The notes: generated from the letters alone by a model not told the origin. Shown: positions 19,217 through 29,651, counted from the stretch's first letter. The stretch is 64,000 nucleotides of DNA from an uncultured Campylobacterota bacterium (GCA_937141405.1 CAKZQQ010000007.1:26677-90676), one strand, 5' to 3'. A program made the numbers and translations.

Positions 19217-19800
19217 TATTTTTCCCCATCCTTTTCATCTAAGATCATCTCTTCTTCTTCTGATATAGCTATATCCTCTTCGATATCCGTCAAAGATATA
19301 TCCATCTTTTTACCTGCTAGTATAATGCCCGCTATCATCGCAACAAGCAACATAAGTGCCGCCACCTCGAAAGGAATGAGATACTTTGTAAAAAGTATCA
19401 ATCCGACTGACTGAGGATTTGTTGCACCCTCTAGCGGTGGGTATGATGCTTCTATATTGGCTCCTAAAATAGGGGCTATAAATATCAAAGTTAAGAGGAG
19501 TGCCACGGATCCACCAAGTAAAACTACTAAAGTGGTGGATGCATTTTTCTCTTTGACATCTTTGGTTGCATCAAAGAACATCATCCCAAATGCATAGAGT
19601 GCCATCACGGCACCGACATACACGACTAACTGAACCGCACCCAAAAAATCTGCATCAAGCAGAAAGAAAAAGCCGGATATCATAACCATCCCTGCTGCGA
19701 GTGCACTCATAGCATAGAGCACATTTTTGCTAAATGCCGTGATGAGAAACAAAACAATCGTTGCCACAGAGAAAAAATAAAATGCAATTTGTTCAAACAT
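19216..19800 (-). CDS. nuoJ: NADH-quinone oxidoreductase subunit J
   Basis: A 194-aa ND6-type membrane subunit with five hydrophobic segments. It contains LGAVQLVVYVGAVMALYAFGMMFF, the pi-bulge helix region of ND6. The last 25 residues are strongly acidic (IEEDIAISEEEEMILDEKDGEK), a cytoplasmic tail longer and more charged than usual. Confidence 0.95.
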   Translation of the reverse strand: MFEQIAFYFFSVATIVLFLITAFSKNVLYAMSALAAGMVMISGFFFLLDADFLGAVQLVVYVGAVMALYAFGMMFFDATKDVKEKNASTTLVVLLGGSVALLLTLIFIAPILGANIEASYPPLEGATNPQSVGLILFTKYLIPFEVAALMLLVAMIAGIILAGKKMDISLTDIEEDIAISEEEEMILDEKDGEK

Positions 19801-19815
19801 ATCAGCTCCTCCTAT

Positions 19816-20412
19816 TTAATACGCTAAAGGCGTTTTTTTGATATTTTTATCCGCCCATGGTGTTGGAGCACCGTAACCTGCGAACTCCTCTTGCTCTTTA
19901 AGCCTATCTATTGGTGTTAACATATCCTCAAAGAGTGAAAAGCTTGCTCTTTGCTCACTCGCGGTCTCATATCTTGCACCGTGAACGATAGCAAGTTCAG
20001 GACAAACCTCGGCACAATACCCACAAAAGATACATCGACCAAAGTTGATGGTATATTCACTCACCTCTTTTCTTTGGTTCTCATCATATCGTGTCTCCAT
20101 AGCGATGCAATTTGAGATACATATCTTCTCACAAAGACCGCAACCGATACATCTATAATGCCCGCTCTCAAGCAATCGTAACATATCATGTATGGCTCGA
20201 TATCTAGGTGGAATCGGCATCTTCTCAAAAGGATACTTTGTCGTATGACTTTTGCCCATAAAAAGAGTTTTAAACATCTCTCTGATGGTTACCCAAAGGC
20301 CGATAAAGAGCTCTATCCTAAAAGTTCTTTTTACTACTCTTTTAAATCTACACCAAGGCGTCAAAGGAGTGCCTCCAAGGTCTAACATTATATATTTTTG
20401 TTTTTCATTCAT
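19816..20412 (-). CDS. nuoI: NADH-quinone oxidoreductase subunit I
   Basis: A 198-aa ferredoxin-like subunit carrying clusters N6a and N6b, passing electrons to NuoB. Two 4Fe-4S motifs are visible: CIGCGLCEKICISNCI and CIFCGYCAEVCPELAIV. The N-terminal amphipathic region anchors it to the membrane arm. GGGGAG precedes the ATG. Confidence 0.96.
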   Translation of the reverse strand: MNEKQKYIMLDLGGTPLTPWCRFKRVVKRTFRIELFIGLWVTIREMFKTLFMGKSHTTKYPFEKMPIPPRYRAIHDMLRLLESGHYRCIGCGLCEKICISNCIAMETRYDENQRKEVSEYTINFGRCIFCGYCAEVCPELAIVHGARYETASEQRASFSLFEDMLTPIDRLKEQEEFAGYGAPTPWADKNIKKTPLAY

Positions 20413-20427
20413 CTCTACAACTCCCCT

Positions 20428-21438
20428 TTATATCATGACCACGATACCTGTAATCATGACATTGATTACAGCTATAGGCATCAACACTTTCCAACAAAAC
20501 CACATCAATTGATCAGGTCTTACATGTGGCCAAGAGGCTCTCACCCACAGCATCAAAAAGAAAAAGAATGATATCTTCAATATAATCGCAATCCATCCCG
20601 GGATAAACCCTAAAGGTGCATATCCGCCGACGAATATCAACGAAGCCATGATGGAGATAGTAATCATATTTGCATATTCACCGATAAAGAACATCCCCCA
20701 TCGCATACCGCTATACTCTGTAGCATATCCTGAGACGATCTCAGCTTCATGCTCCAAAAGGTCAAACGGTGTTCTATTGGTCTCTGCAAAACCGGCTATC
20801 AAAAAGAGTATAAACGCAACCGGCTGTTGCCAAAGAATCCATGAGCCGACACCACCGGTTTGTGCATTATTAAAATCTAAAAGTGAAAGGGAACCGACAA
20901 GCATGATAGGGGCAAGCAAAGAGAGTCCCGTGATAACCTCATAACTCAAAAATTGTACTGCCGTTCTCGCTGAACCTAAGATCCCCCATTTATTTGCTTG
21001 TGCCATACCGGCTAAGAGTGGGCCATAGAGTCCGGATCCCATCACGCCAAGCATAAAGAGTATCCCGATATTGATATCCGCAATAGTCGAAGGAACGATT
21101 GCTCCACCGATAAGAGGGAAAGATGTTGGAATTGTAAATGTCGGAAAGAGTGGCACAGCTGAGAGTGCAATAAACGCTGTAGCTGCTGTTACTGCAGGCG
21201 CTATCATAAATATAATTCTATTTGCATTTTGCGGGATGATATCCTCTTTTGTCAAGAGTTTAATCCCATCAGCAACGATTTGAAGTAACCCCAAAGGTCC
21301 AACATGTGCAGGCCCTATACGGCGTTGCATATATGCCAATACTTTTCGCTCCAAATACGTACCAAATCCGGCTAACGCCGAAACGATCGCAAGAACCAAA
21401 ACTATCTTTATAATTATTCCTATCATCAATGGATCCAT
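20428..21438 (-). CDS. nuoH: NADH-quinone oxidoreductase subunit H
   Basis: An ND1-type membrane subunit of about 336 aa at the quinone entry. It has YLERKVLAYMQRRIGPAHVGPLG, the loop TNRTPFDLLEHEAEIVSGYATEYSGMRWGMF, and a C-terminal WVRASWPHVRPDQLMWFCWKVLMP, all signature regions. ATG at 21438 is preferred over GTG at 21450, since GAGGTG at the end of nuoG makes a good ribosome site for it. Confidence 0.96.
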   Translation of the reverse strand: MDPLMIGIIIKIVLVLAIVSALAGFGTYLERKVLAYMQRRIGPAHVGPLGLLQIVADGIKLLTKEDIIPQNANRIIFMIAPAVTAATAFIALSAVPLFPTFTIPTSFPLIGGAIVPSTIADINIGILFMLGVMGSGLYGPLLAGMAQANKWGILGSARTAVQFLSYEVITGLSLLAPIMLVGSLSLLDFNNAQTGGVGSWILWQQPVAFILFLIAGFAETNRTPFDLLEHEAEIVSGYATEYSGMRWGMFFIGEYANMITISIMASLIFVGGYAPLGFIPGWIAIILKISFFFFLMLWVRASWPHVRPDQLMWFCWKVLMPIAVINVMITGIVVMI

Positions 21439-21439
21439 C

Positions 21440-23902
21440 TCACACCTCACTTATCTTTACTTGTTTAAATCTGCCCGCATTAAAAAGTGGATAGATCTCT
21501 TTTGAACTTAAAAAGTCAGGAACTTTTACCACATCGCCGCTCATTTTAGCATCGATCTCAACAGGTAGCTCAAGAGATACATCATCTATCTCCACTTTTA
21601 CTTTTTTACCCAAAGTTTGTGCTTTCGCTTCACTCACATACAGAGCAAACGGCTCAAAGATTTGATGCGCTCTGTTTGTAAAGTCATTAAACTGTCTTTG
21701 CGGATTGCATCTGTAAGCAATCTCGCCTTCTAGCTTATAGCTCTCATCAGGTTTTTCAACCTCAAACGCCTTTGCTTTTGTTGCTTTTTGTTTGAGCATA
21801 TAGCCTCTAAGTTCTTCGCCTGCATTTGTAAAGCCATTTGGCAATGCATCAAAAGAGAGTGCTTCAAAGCCTTTTCTTGTTGGCAATTTGCTTGTCCAAT
21901 CAATACTCAACTGCTCTCCAAGCCCTAGAGCACTCATGATATCATTGAGCTCATAACCGTTGTATGAAAGTGCCGCGTTTGTAGGGACAACTCTTTTATG
22001 CATATTGGTAAATGTCCCCTCTTGTTGATTAAGCGCAGGCATATCCAAATCGCCATCGCCTAGTGCGCTCAATCTAAAGTCACCTGCTTCGTTGTACCCT
22101 ATCGTGTATCCATCTGCTTTTTCATCAAGATCACAGATAAGTGCAACACCCAAAGAGTTAGTTTTTGGCGGGATAAGTGCTATCTTGATAGCTGTATATT
22201 GTTCGATAAATGCCAAAAGTTTTGCAAGATTTTCCGCTCTTGGATGCGCATAGAAATCTTCGCCGACAACCATAGAGAAATTATCTGCTTTTGCTACCAT
22301 CTTCTCAAAGATGTCACCAAATCCTTCAGGAGCACCCAAGAGTGATGCCAACTCATTTGCAACATACTCTACCTCTTTTTCGACTACTTTTGGTTTTTTC
22401 TTTGTTACCTCTTTACTCTCACCCGTCTCTTCATCGACAACGGTTTCCGTCACATCTTCCATGATCGTCTCTTGGACTGTTTTTGTTGCTTTTTTGTGGA
22501 AACTCTCAAGATAGTTTTTAGTCTCTTTAGGAAGTTCATCTTTTGATGCAAAAAGATCAAGCACAAGGTAGAGCGCATACTCTTCTAAGCCCGGTGTATG
22601 ATAGATAGGCGTAACATTTTTACCAAGTGATTCTATGAGTGTATCGCCTACCGGATGAAAATAGAGTCCCGCTCCTTTGTTAAGTTTTTGGATGTTGTTG
22701 AAGGTATATCTTACATTTGGGTTGTCATGTCTAAGTGCGCTGCCTACACTGATGATAAAATTACTCTCACTCATCATCTCTTTATAGTTACCGCTATATA
22801 AGCTCTCGCCTCTATAGTTCTCAAAATCTTTTAAGAAGCTTTGGAATGCTTTGGCTTCGGGGTTAATCAGTTTCACTCCGAGCTCTTTCTTGAGACTTTG
22901 AAGCATTGCTGCCTCTTCATTTGTGATAGTCGAGTTAAAACGAATCGCTTTTGCCTCTTTAAATGCTTTGATTGCTTTTGTAAACTGTTTTTCATCTTTT
23001 GTTGCGCCGCTATTTTCAAAATCATATCCGAAGCGTCCCGCGCCACACAGCGATACATAGTTCCACTCGTTAGTTACCCTATATATCTTATCACTTCTGT
23101 CGCTAATTGAGGTTGGTTTTGTCTCATAAAATATCTGGCAACCACTACTACAATGGGAACAAGTTGCAGGAACGCGTTTGAGCTCCCATGCGTTTGATGT
23201 ATAGACAAAATCTCTACTTACAAGTGCACCAACCGGGCAGACAGAGAGACACTCGCCACAATCGCTACAGTTTGTTTGCCCACTCTCATCACTTGGGACG
23301 ATAAGCGATTTTTGCAATTTATTCCACATAGCATACGCATCTTTTGGCATGCTCTCTTTAAGCTCTTTGTCAAGCTCAGCTCCATTTCGTGGTCCCGTTG
23401 AGAGTGCATTGTCTCCAACCATATCTTTACAGATTGTCACACATCGTTCACATACGATACAAAGACCCGGATCATAATGCAATACACTACTAAAATTTGT
23501 GCTCTCTCTTTTGCAATCAGCAATCGTATAATTTTGTGAATCAACGCCAAGTTCAAGGGTATAGTTTTGCAGTTCACACTCTCCGCTTTGATCACAAACG
23601 CCACATTGAAGAGGATGGTTTATATCATACACCCCCATGATCGCTCTTCTCTCTTCAAGGATCTCTTCACTGCTTGTTGTAACATCCATGCCGTCTTTCG
23701 CTTTCGCATTACAAGCATAGACTCTTTTGCCGTCAGCCTCCACTAAACATATACGACAAGCGAGTGTAGGAGAGCATCTACTGATATAGCAAATAGCAGG
23801 AATAAATATGCCATTTGCTCTAGCGATATTGAGTATATACTCGCCCTCTTTAGCTACACATTCAACGCCGTCAATCTTGATCTTCACTTCATTTGGATTC
23901 AT
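21440..23902 (-). CDS. nuoG: NADH-quinone oxidoreductase subunit G (second, longer copy)
   Basis: An 820-aa peripheral-arm subunit. The N-terminal 2Fe-2S domain has CYISRCSPTLACRICLVE and a later YACN. Next comes the His-containing HPLQCGVCDQSGECELQ, the ferredoxin motifs CIVCERCVTIC and CSDCGECLSVCPVGAL, the extra CSHCSSGC motif, and a degenerate molybdopterin-oxidoreductase domain. A charged insert with repeated Glu/Val/Lys (around residues 475-520) is absent from the first copy. Its start overlaps the preceding paralogue by four bases. Which copy is the true NuoG and which is accessory cannot be told from sequence alone. Confidence 0.93.
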   Translation of the reverse strand: MNPNEVKIKIDGVECVAKEGEYILNIARANGIFIPAICYISRCSPTLACRICLVEADGKRVYACNAKAKDGMDVTTSSEEILEERRAIMGVYDINHPLQCGVCDQSGECELQNYTLELGVDSQNYTIADCKRESTNFSSVLHYDPGLCIVCERCVTICKDMVGDNALSTGPRNGAELDKELKESMPKDAYAMWNKLQKSLIVPSDESGQTNCSDCGECLSVCPVGALVSRDFVYTSNAWELKRVPATCSHCSSGCQIFYETKPTSISDRSDKIYRVTNEWNYVSLCGAGRFGYDFENSGATKDEKQFTKAIKAFKEAKAIRFNSTITNEEAAMLQSLKKELGVKLINPEAKAFQSFLKDFENYRGESLYSGNYKEMMSESNFIISVGSALRHDNPNVRYTFNNIQKLNKGAGLYFHPVGDTLIESLGKNVTPIYHTPGLEEYALYLVLDLFASKDELPKETKNYLESFHKKATKTVQETIMEDVTETVVDEETGESKEVTKKKPKVVEKEVEYVANELASLLGAPEGFGDIFEKMVAKADNFSMVVGEDFYAHPRAENLAKLLAFIEQYTAIKIALIPPKTNSLGVALICDLDEKADGYTIGYNEAGDFRLSALGDGDLDMPALNQQEGTFTNMHKRVVPTNAALSYNGYELNDIMSALGLGEQLSIDWTSKLPTRKGFEALSFDALPNGFTNAGEELRGYMLKQKATKAKAFEVEKPDESYKLEGEIAYRCNPQRQFNDFTNRAHQIFEPFALYVSEAKAQTLGKKVKVEIDDVSLELPVEIDAKMSGDVVKVPDFLSSKEIYPLFNAGRFKQVKISEV

Positions 23903-26175
23903 TTAATTACCCCGTCCTCTTGTAATTTCATCAAAGTATATCTATAATTTTTTAAACCTGATGCTTCGAGTGGCTCTGCAACACTTGCGGTTATCGCAAT
24001 GGTTCCTTTCATCGATGCATCAAGTTTAAAAATTCTCACATACTGCCTCGTATCGTTTTCAAAAAAAAGCTCCTCTCCGTCACTTATTTTCATAGCTGCT
24101 GCAAACTGCTGAGAGCCTTTGAGATATCTGCTTTGGCTGTATTTGTGGAGTGTGTTCTGTGTAAAATGCAAGCCCTCATTACACCAGTAGACAACGCCGC
24201 CATCATAAGTCGGCAAATCTTCAATCTCTTCAAACGCTTCGCTGCTCTTTACATTTTTAACATCAAGCAGGTACCCCCGATCATCTTCAAGACTTGAGAG
24301 TTCTTGAGTAAGCGCATCAAACTCTACTGCTTTATAGCCGCCTTTTTTAGGAAGCTCTTTTGTATAATCAATCGTATACTCTGCTTCCAATCCTAAAGCA
24401 TTGGCAATATCATTGAGCGTATAGCCGCCAAATGGGAGTGCAACATGTGTGGCAACCACACGTTTATCAATGGTTGTGAGTGTTCCCTCTTGTTGGTTGA
24501 GTGCCGGCATATCAAGATCAACTTCACCTTGTGAGCCCAAAGTAAAATCGCCTTTTATGTTGTAACCTATACTCTGCTCCTCGGTATCTTCATCATCAAG
24601 ATTACATATCAAAGAGACACCAAGCGCATTTGTCGCAGGTGGGACGAGTATGACATTAAACTCACCGTATTTCTCAAAAAGTGCGAGCAGTTTTGCTATC
24701 TCTATAGCTCTTGGATGTCCATAAAGATCAGCCCCTACAATGAGTGAGCGTCTGCTTTTTTTCTCAAAAGAAGCTGCCAACTTCTCAAGCTCCTCTTCTC
24801 CAACATTACTCTCAGCACTCAGGTTCCCTATATCTAGAGAATCTAAAAACTCTTTGACCTCATCGGAGAGCTCAATATTACTCAAAAGTGCATCCACTAA
24901 AAGTGCTGCAACACCCTCTTCACTTCCTACTTCATATTTGATAAATTGTGTTATGATTTTTGCCATACTCGCATCTTCGATGGGATGCAAATAGGCTACT
25001 CTAGCTCTATGCCATTTGCTTGCCATAGATATATGGTATTTGACCATTGGATTATCATCATTGATTCGTGTACCGAAAACTATGATTGCGTCTGAATCTT
25101 TGATCGCTGTAAGATCACCATTGTAGAGACTTTTTCCACTCACTGAGCTATAAGCACTAAGAAATTTTTGATAGCTTCTCGCCTCATCACAGATGAGCTT
25201 ATAGCCATACTTCTCTTTAAGCTTTTGCAAGATGAGTGCCTCTTCGTTAGTGATATTTGCGCTCAAGCGTATACTCTTAGCCACCTTAAATGCCTCTATA
25301 GCGCGTTTGAAAGCTGCGGTATCTTTGCTGACATCTTGGTTTGCAAAATTATAAGCAAATCTCCCTGCCCCGCAAAGTGAGTTAAACTCAAATGGATTTG
25401 TCACTCTATAGATACTCTTCTCTCTGTTTGCAATGCTTAAAGGCTTGGACTCATAATAGAGAGCGCATCCGCTACTACAGTGTGCACATGTTGCCGGAAT
25501 TCGCTCAAGCTCCCATGCATTAGAGCTGTATTTAAACTCACTATTTGTGAGTGCGCCCACAGGACAAACTGCCATACACTCACCGCAGTTACTACAATCA
25601 TTATCTAAATCTGTATTGATAATTCTTGAGTTGTATCCGCCAACCGCTACTTCGAGTATACTCTCGCCAACGATTTCATTACAAACTCGCACACATCTTT
25701 CACAAACGATACAAAGAGAAGGGTCATAGCTGATAAATCCCCAATCTTCGACCTTTTTATCTGACTCTTTTGCACTAAAATTTTGTGCTGCTACATCAAA
25801 CTCCAATGTCTTATTTTGCAGATCACACTCACCGCTTTTATCGCATACTCCACACTCCAAAGGGTGATTGACGCTAAAGAGTTTCATGATATTTTGTCTA
25901 TGCTTATAGAGCGTTTCGCTTGTGATGATGACATTCGCGCCATCAACCGCTCGCTCTTGGCAAGCAAGCACTGTTCCCTCTACGCCTTCTATCTGCACAA
26001 CACATATTCGGCATGATGCTATCGGTTTTACTTTAGATATATAACACATCGTAGGGATATAGATATCATTGGCTCTAGCAATTTCGAGTATGGTATTGCC
26101 TTTTTTGCCTACACAACTTTTTCCATCTATAGTGATAGTGATATTTTGATTCATCTCTTGCTTCTGTGCCATCAT
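23899..26175 (-). CDS. nuoG: NADH-quinone oxidoreductase subunit G (first copy)
   Basis: About 758 aa from ATG at 26175, which overlaps the stop of the preceding gene as TAATG; the longer frame to 26214 is unlikely. It has the same layout as its neighbour: CYISKVKPIASCRICVV for 2Fe-2S, HPLECGVCDKSGECDLQ, CIVCERCVRVC, CSNCGECMAVCPVGAL, CAHCSSGC, then a degenerate molybdopterin domain. Shared segments such as DMPALNQQEGT near the C-terminus indicate an old tandem duplication. It probably forms part of the electron-input module. Confidence 0.93.
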   Translation of the reverse strand: MMAQKQEMNQNITITIDGKSCVGKKGNTILEIARANDIYIPTMCYISKVKPIASCRICVVQIEGVEGTVLACQERAVDGANVIITSETLYKHRQNIMKLFSVNHPLECGVCDKSGECDLQNKTLEFDVAAQNFSAKESDKKVEDWGFISYDPSLCIVCERCVRVCNEIVGESILEVAVGGYNSRIINTDLDNDCSNCGECMAVCPVGALTNSEFKYSSNAWELERIPATCAHCSSGCALYYESKPLSIANREKSIYRVTNPFEFNSLCGAGRFAYNFANQDVSKDTAAFKRAIEAFKVAKSIRLSANITNEEALILQKLKEKYGYKLICDEARSYQKFLSAYSSVSGKSLYNGDLTAIKDSDAIIVFGTRINDDNPMVKYHISMASKWHRARVAYLHPIEDASMAKIITQFIKYEVGSEEGVAALLVDALLSNIELSDEVKEFLDSLDIGNLSAESNVGEEELEKLAASFEKKSRRSLIVGADLYGHPRAIEIAKLLALFEKYGEFNVILVPPATNALGVSLICNLDDEDTEEQSIGYNIKGDFTLGSQGEVDLDMPALNQQEGTLTTIDKRVVATHVALPFGGYTLNDIANALGLEAEYTIDYTKELPKKGGYKAVEFDALTQELSSLEDDRGYLLDVKNVKSSEAFEEIEDLPTYDGGVVYWCNEGLHFTQNTLHKYSQSRYLKGSQQFAAAMKISDGEELFFENDTRQYVRIFKLDASMKGTIAITASVAEPLEASGLKNYRYTLMKLQEDGVIK

Positions 26176-28187
26176 TATACGACCACCATCGAGATATAAT
26201 AACATCGCATGCATCGTTGTGCTTCAGCAAGCGCTTCTTCTCCACTCAAACCGAGATTGACCTCTTTGTTGTTATCGATTCTGTCACCAACTGAGAGTTT
26301 TGGGCTCTCTTCTCTTGGTTGCCCTTGCATCCAGCCCGTGATCTTCTCATTCTTATCATAGACATTGAGTGTTCTAAGATGATCTTCCATGATCTCATCG
26401 TCAGTCAAACTCACTTTGCCATCATAGATATATCTTGATATCACCGAAGCGACTCTTTTGGCTTGTCCTACGGCATTTACGATTGTCATAGGGCCATATT
26501 CGCAATCACCTGCAGCAAAAAGTCCTGCGTGTGATGTCATATAATCTTTCCCGTTCGTCAAAAGTGTTCCCCATGAAGTCAGCGCCACATCCCACTCTTG
26601 TGGGAGGAGCGCCAAATCAGCTGATTGAGAAACGGCAGGAATGAGATAATCACACTCTATCTCAAAATCCCCATCTTCTATCTTGACAAGTTGCGCTCTA
26701 CCGCCATCAGGGTCAGGAACAAGCTCAAATCTGTTAATAAGTAATTTTTTAAGCTTATTATCTTCATCAAATATTCGCTCAACCGCTGAGTGGAAGATAA
26801 ACTCTACTCCCTCTTCAACCGCCTCATGATACTCTTCGTAAGTTGTATTTCTTATGATTGTTTTCTCATCTCTTCTATAGAGCATGATGACTTTTTTTGC
26901 GCCCTCTCTCACAGCACAACGCACAACATCCATCGAAGTAAACCCGCCGCCCACACAGACAACAACCTTATCTTTAAGGTCTTCGCTTGCAGGCGAACCT
27001 ATGCGGTATTTGTGCCATAGATTTACTTTGTCAAGCATCGATATAGCACCCCAATACCCTTCCATATCCAATCGCTCATTCTCTGCTCTTACTTTTTTGG
27101 AAAGCCGCGTCCCAAATGCCAAAAGTGTTGCATCATACCCACTCTCTAGCTCTTTAAGTTTTGCAGCATCTACTTTCGTATTTGTATAAACATTTACAGC
27201 CTCCATAGAGGTGACGAGCTCGATATCTTTATTGTATCTATCGATTGGCATACGATACTCAGGCACTCCAACAGCAACCTCGCCGCCTAAAACAGGCAGC
27301 TCTTCAAAGATATCAACTTTTATCCCCTCAAGTGCGAGATAATATGCCGCCGTGAGTCCTGCCGGACCTGCGCCTATGATTGCAACTTTTTTGCCATCAT
27401 CTCTTAACGGTTGTGGTTCTTTTGGGTGTTGCCACGGCAAAGAGTGATCTGTCTCAAAATCAGCCCCAATGCGTTTGAGCTCCATGATCGAAATCGGCTC
27501 ATCAAGATTTGCTCTTCTGCAAGCATCTTCGCAAGGATGTGGACATACTCTTCCGCAACTATGGGCGAGTGGCATCGTTTGTCGCGTTGCTTGTAGGGAT
27601 TTGTCGAGTTGCATATCTCGAACGCCTTCGATATAGGCAGGGATATCAACATGCGCCGGACACATATCCATGCAAGGTGCGGTTACTTTAGCTATATAGC
27701 TTACATCTTCATTTGCATAATCTTTTGAAGGTATCTGCTTCTCTATGAGGAGGTCAAACTCTTCTCTATAGTGCGCAAGTAGATCCAAGATAGGTTTTGG
27801 TGTCGTTCTTCCTATCTCACACTTTGATGTCATCATCATCGTTTCGCTCACCTCTTTGAGATGCTCGATATCTGCTTGCGCTCCTTCGCCTCTGGCTATC
27901 TTATCGAGAAGATCATAGAGTATCCGTCCACCCCATCTACCAGGAGCACATCTTCCGCAAGCTTCAGAGTATTTTTGATATTGAGCAGCGTATTCACATG
28001 CAAGTCTTACAACATCGACATTCTCATCAAATACGGCAACACCATCCCAGCCTATAAAGGCTTTTGAGCTTTTATCAGAACTATAATCCCCGGGCAATTT
28101 GAAAGATGAGACCTGACAAGTATCGCCACTAATGTGTCGATTGTCAACAAGCTCATCCCTCCATGTCGAGAAAATAGTTTTAGACAT
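26175..28187 (-). CDS. NuoF-replacing fusion: degenerate NuoF Fe-S domain plus GltD-like FAD/NAD(P) oxidoreductase
   Basis: 670 aa, at the position of nuoF. Residues about 50-150 resemble the C-terminal N3-cluster domain of NuoF (SEACGRCAPGRWGG, then SKCEIGRTTPKPI). Only C77, C80 and C123 remain; the expected third ligand is G83. Residues about 160-250 are the GltD-type Fe-S domain (CMDMCPAHVDIPAYI, CGRVCPHPCEDAC). Then come the FAD site VAIIGAGPAGLTAAYYLA, the NAD(P) site VCVGGGFTSMDVV and the FAD-closing FAAGDCEYGP. The NuoF FMN/NADH Rossmann-like domain is absent. It probably feeds electrons from NAD(P)H or another donor into complex I; the donor is inference. Confidence 0.85.
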   Translation of the reverse strand: MSKTIFSTWRDELVDNRHISGDTCQVSSFKLPGDYSSDKSSKAFIGWDGVAVFDENVDVVRLACEYAAQYQKYSEACGRCAPGRWGGRILYDLLDKIARGEGAQADIEHLKEVSETMMMTSKCEIGRTTPKPILDLLAHYREEFDLLIEKQIPSKDYANEDVSYIAKVTAPCMDMCPAHVDIPAYIEGVRDMQLDKSLQATRQTMPLAHSCGRVCPHPCEDACRRANLDEPISIMELKRIGADFETDHSLPWQHPKEPQPLRDDGKKVAIIGAGPAGLTAAYYLALEGIKVDIFEELPVLGGEVAVGVPEYRMPIDRYNKDIELVTSMEAVNVYTNTKVDAAKLKELESGYDATLLAFGTRLSKKVRAENERLDMEGYWGAISMLDKVNLWHKYRIGSPASEDLKDKVVVCVGGGFTSMDVVRCAVREGAKKVIMLYRRDEKTIIRNTTYEEYHEAVEEGVEFIFHSAVERIFDEDNKLKKLLINRFELVPDPDGGRAQLVKIEDGDFEIECDYLIPAVSQSADLALLPQEWDVALTSWGTLLTNGKDYMTSHAGLFAAGDCEYGPMTIVNAVGQAKRVASVISRYIYDGKVSLTDDEIMEDHLRTLNVYDKNEKITGWMQGQPREESPKLSVGDRIDNNKEVNLGLSGEEALAEAQRCMRCYYISMVVV

Positions 28188-28420
28188 TAATTAGCCTTTT
28201 TCCTAACTACTATCGTCCAATCGACTTCATTGAACTTGAGTGAGTTAAGAAGCTCATGCTTATGCTTCTTGATGATATCTGCACTCTTTTGGATAGGAGA
28301 AAAATCACCAATCTCAAAAAGAAATATACCTACTTCTCCACCTTGTAAATCACTATCGATTAGTTCTATCATGCGTTTATAAAAATCGCCATGCAAATCT
28401 CTTAAATCGTATCTTTTCAT
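28187..28420 (-). CDS. NuoE-position small complex I protein (HP1264/Cj1575c family)
   Basis: A 77-aa protein at the site of nuoE but far too short for NuoE and lacking its 2Fe-2S cysteines (it contains no Cys at all). The pattern [30 protein letters not shown] and [21 protein letters not shown] matches the small protein that stands for NuoE in Helicobacter and Campylobacter. Its role is unknown; an adaptor for the alternative electron donor is a guess. It overlaps nuoD (ATGA) and abuts the flavoprotein gene. Confidence 0.88.
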   Translation of the reverse strand: MKRYDLRDLHGDFYKRMIELIDSDLQGGEVGIFLFEIGDFSPIQKSADIIKKHKHELLNSLKFNEVDWTIVVRKKAN

Positions 28421-29643
28421 CTGTCAACCTCACCGAAAACGATATTGGTACTTCCTATGATAGTAACAACATCAGCTAGATAGCTTCCCACTAACATCTT
28501 TTGCAAAAGCCCTGTATGGAAAAAGCTTGGCGCTCTACATTTGAGTCTGTATGCATATGGTTCGCCTTCAGATTTTATGTAAAATCCAAGTTCTCCCTTT
28601 GGAGACTCTGTCGGAACATAGACTTCACCTTTTGGCGGTCGCATCCCTTGGGTTACCAAAACAAAATGTTGCATCAGCGCATAATTTTGCGTCATGATCT
28701 CTTCTTTTGGAGCAGAGATATATTTTGGCGCATGTGCCATAAGTTGCGGTTCACTCTCTTCGTGCATCGGGATAAGTTGATGGAGTATCTTTACAGATTG
28801 CTTCATCTCTTCCATATAGAGTCTATATCTTCCATAACTATCACATCGATCACTCACAGGTATGTCAAAATCAAGCTCACCGTAAAGCTCATAAGGCTCC
28901 TCTTTTCTGATATCATATTTGATGCCCGAGCCTCTGAGCATAGGACCCGTGCACCCCCAAGAAAGTGCATCTTCAGCAGAGACAACACCGACATTTTCAA
29001 GTCGCATTTTCCAGATTCTATTTTCAGTCAAAAGATCTTCATAGAGCTTGATATTTTCAGGCATATTGTTCAAAAATTTCTCAAGATCTTCTAGCCAACC
29101 CGTAGGCAAATCGAGAGGTACACCACCTATACGCACTGCGGCATGTGTCAATCTCGCTCCACAATAAGACTCCATAAGGTCCATCGCATATTCTCTCTCT
29201 CTAAATGTATACAAGAAGATACTCATAGCACCAACATCGAGTGCATGCGTTGCAAGGAAAAAGAGATGGGACATGATGCGGTTAAGTTCAAGAAGCATCG
29301 TTCTGATGACCTGTGCGCGTCTTGGAGCTTCTATCCCTAAAAGTCTCTCAACGCTAAGGGCATAGGCATAGTTGTTTGATGTCGAGGCGATATAATCGAG
29401 TCTATCCGTTGTCGGTAGAAATTCATTATAGGTCATATTTTCCGCCATCTTTTCGACACCTCTGTGCAGGTAGCCGATATCAGGAAGAGCTTTGACAACC
29501 TGCTCGCCATCTAACTCAAGTACAAGCCTCAACTGTCCATGAGCAGAAGGGTGTTGTGGCCCAAAGTTGATGACCATGGTATTGTCTGCACGCTCAAAAT
29601 TGAGGTTTTCAAAAAACGGTGTTAATTTGGTAGTAACTTGCAT
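28417..29643 (-). CDS. nuoD: NADH-quinone oxidoreductase subunit D
   Basis: A 408-aa 49-kDa-type subunit lining the quinone pocket. [49 protein letters not shown] and the C-terminal [18 protein letters not shown] with VFGEVDR are conserved. No hydrogenase cysteines remain, as expected for complex I. Confidence 0.97.
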   Translation of the reverse strand: MQVTTKLTPFFENLNFERADNTMVINFGPQHPSAHGQLRLVLELDGEQVVKALPDIGYLHRGVEKMAENMTYNEFLPTTDRLDYIASTSNNYAYALSVERLLGIEAPRRAQVIRTMLLELNRIMSHLFFLATHALDVGAMSIFLYTFREREYAMDLMESYCGARLTHAAVRIGGVPLDLPTGWLEDLEKFLNNMPENIKLYEDLLTENRIWKMRLENVGVVSAEDALSWGCTGPMLRGSGIKYDIRKEEPYELYGELDFDIPVSDRCDSYGRYRLYMEEMKQSVKILHQLIPMHEESEPQLMAHAPKYISAPKEEIMTQNYALMQHFVLVTQGMRPPKGEVYVPTESPKGELGFYIKSEGEPYAYRLKCRAPSFFHTGLLQKMLVGSYLADVVTIIGSTNIVFGEVDR

Positions 29644-29651
29644 AATTGATC

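Noticed and set aside
28501..29094. A 197-aa open frame on the plus strand inside nuoD
   Set aside because: Antisense shadow of a highly conserved gene; Cys/His/Phe-rich translation with no family pattern.
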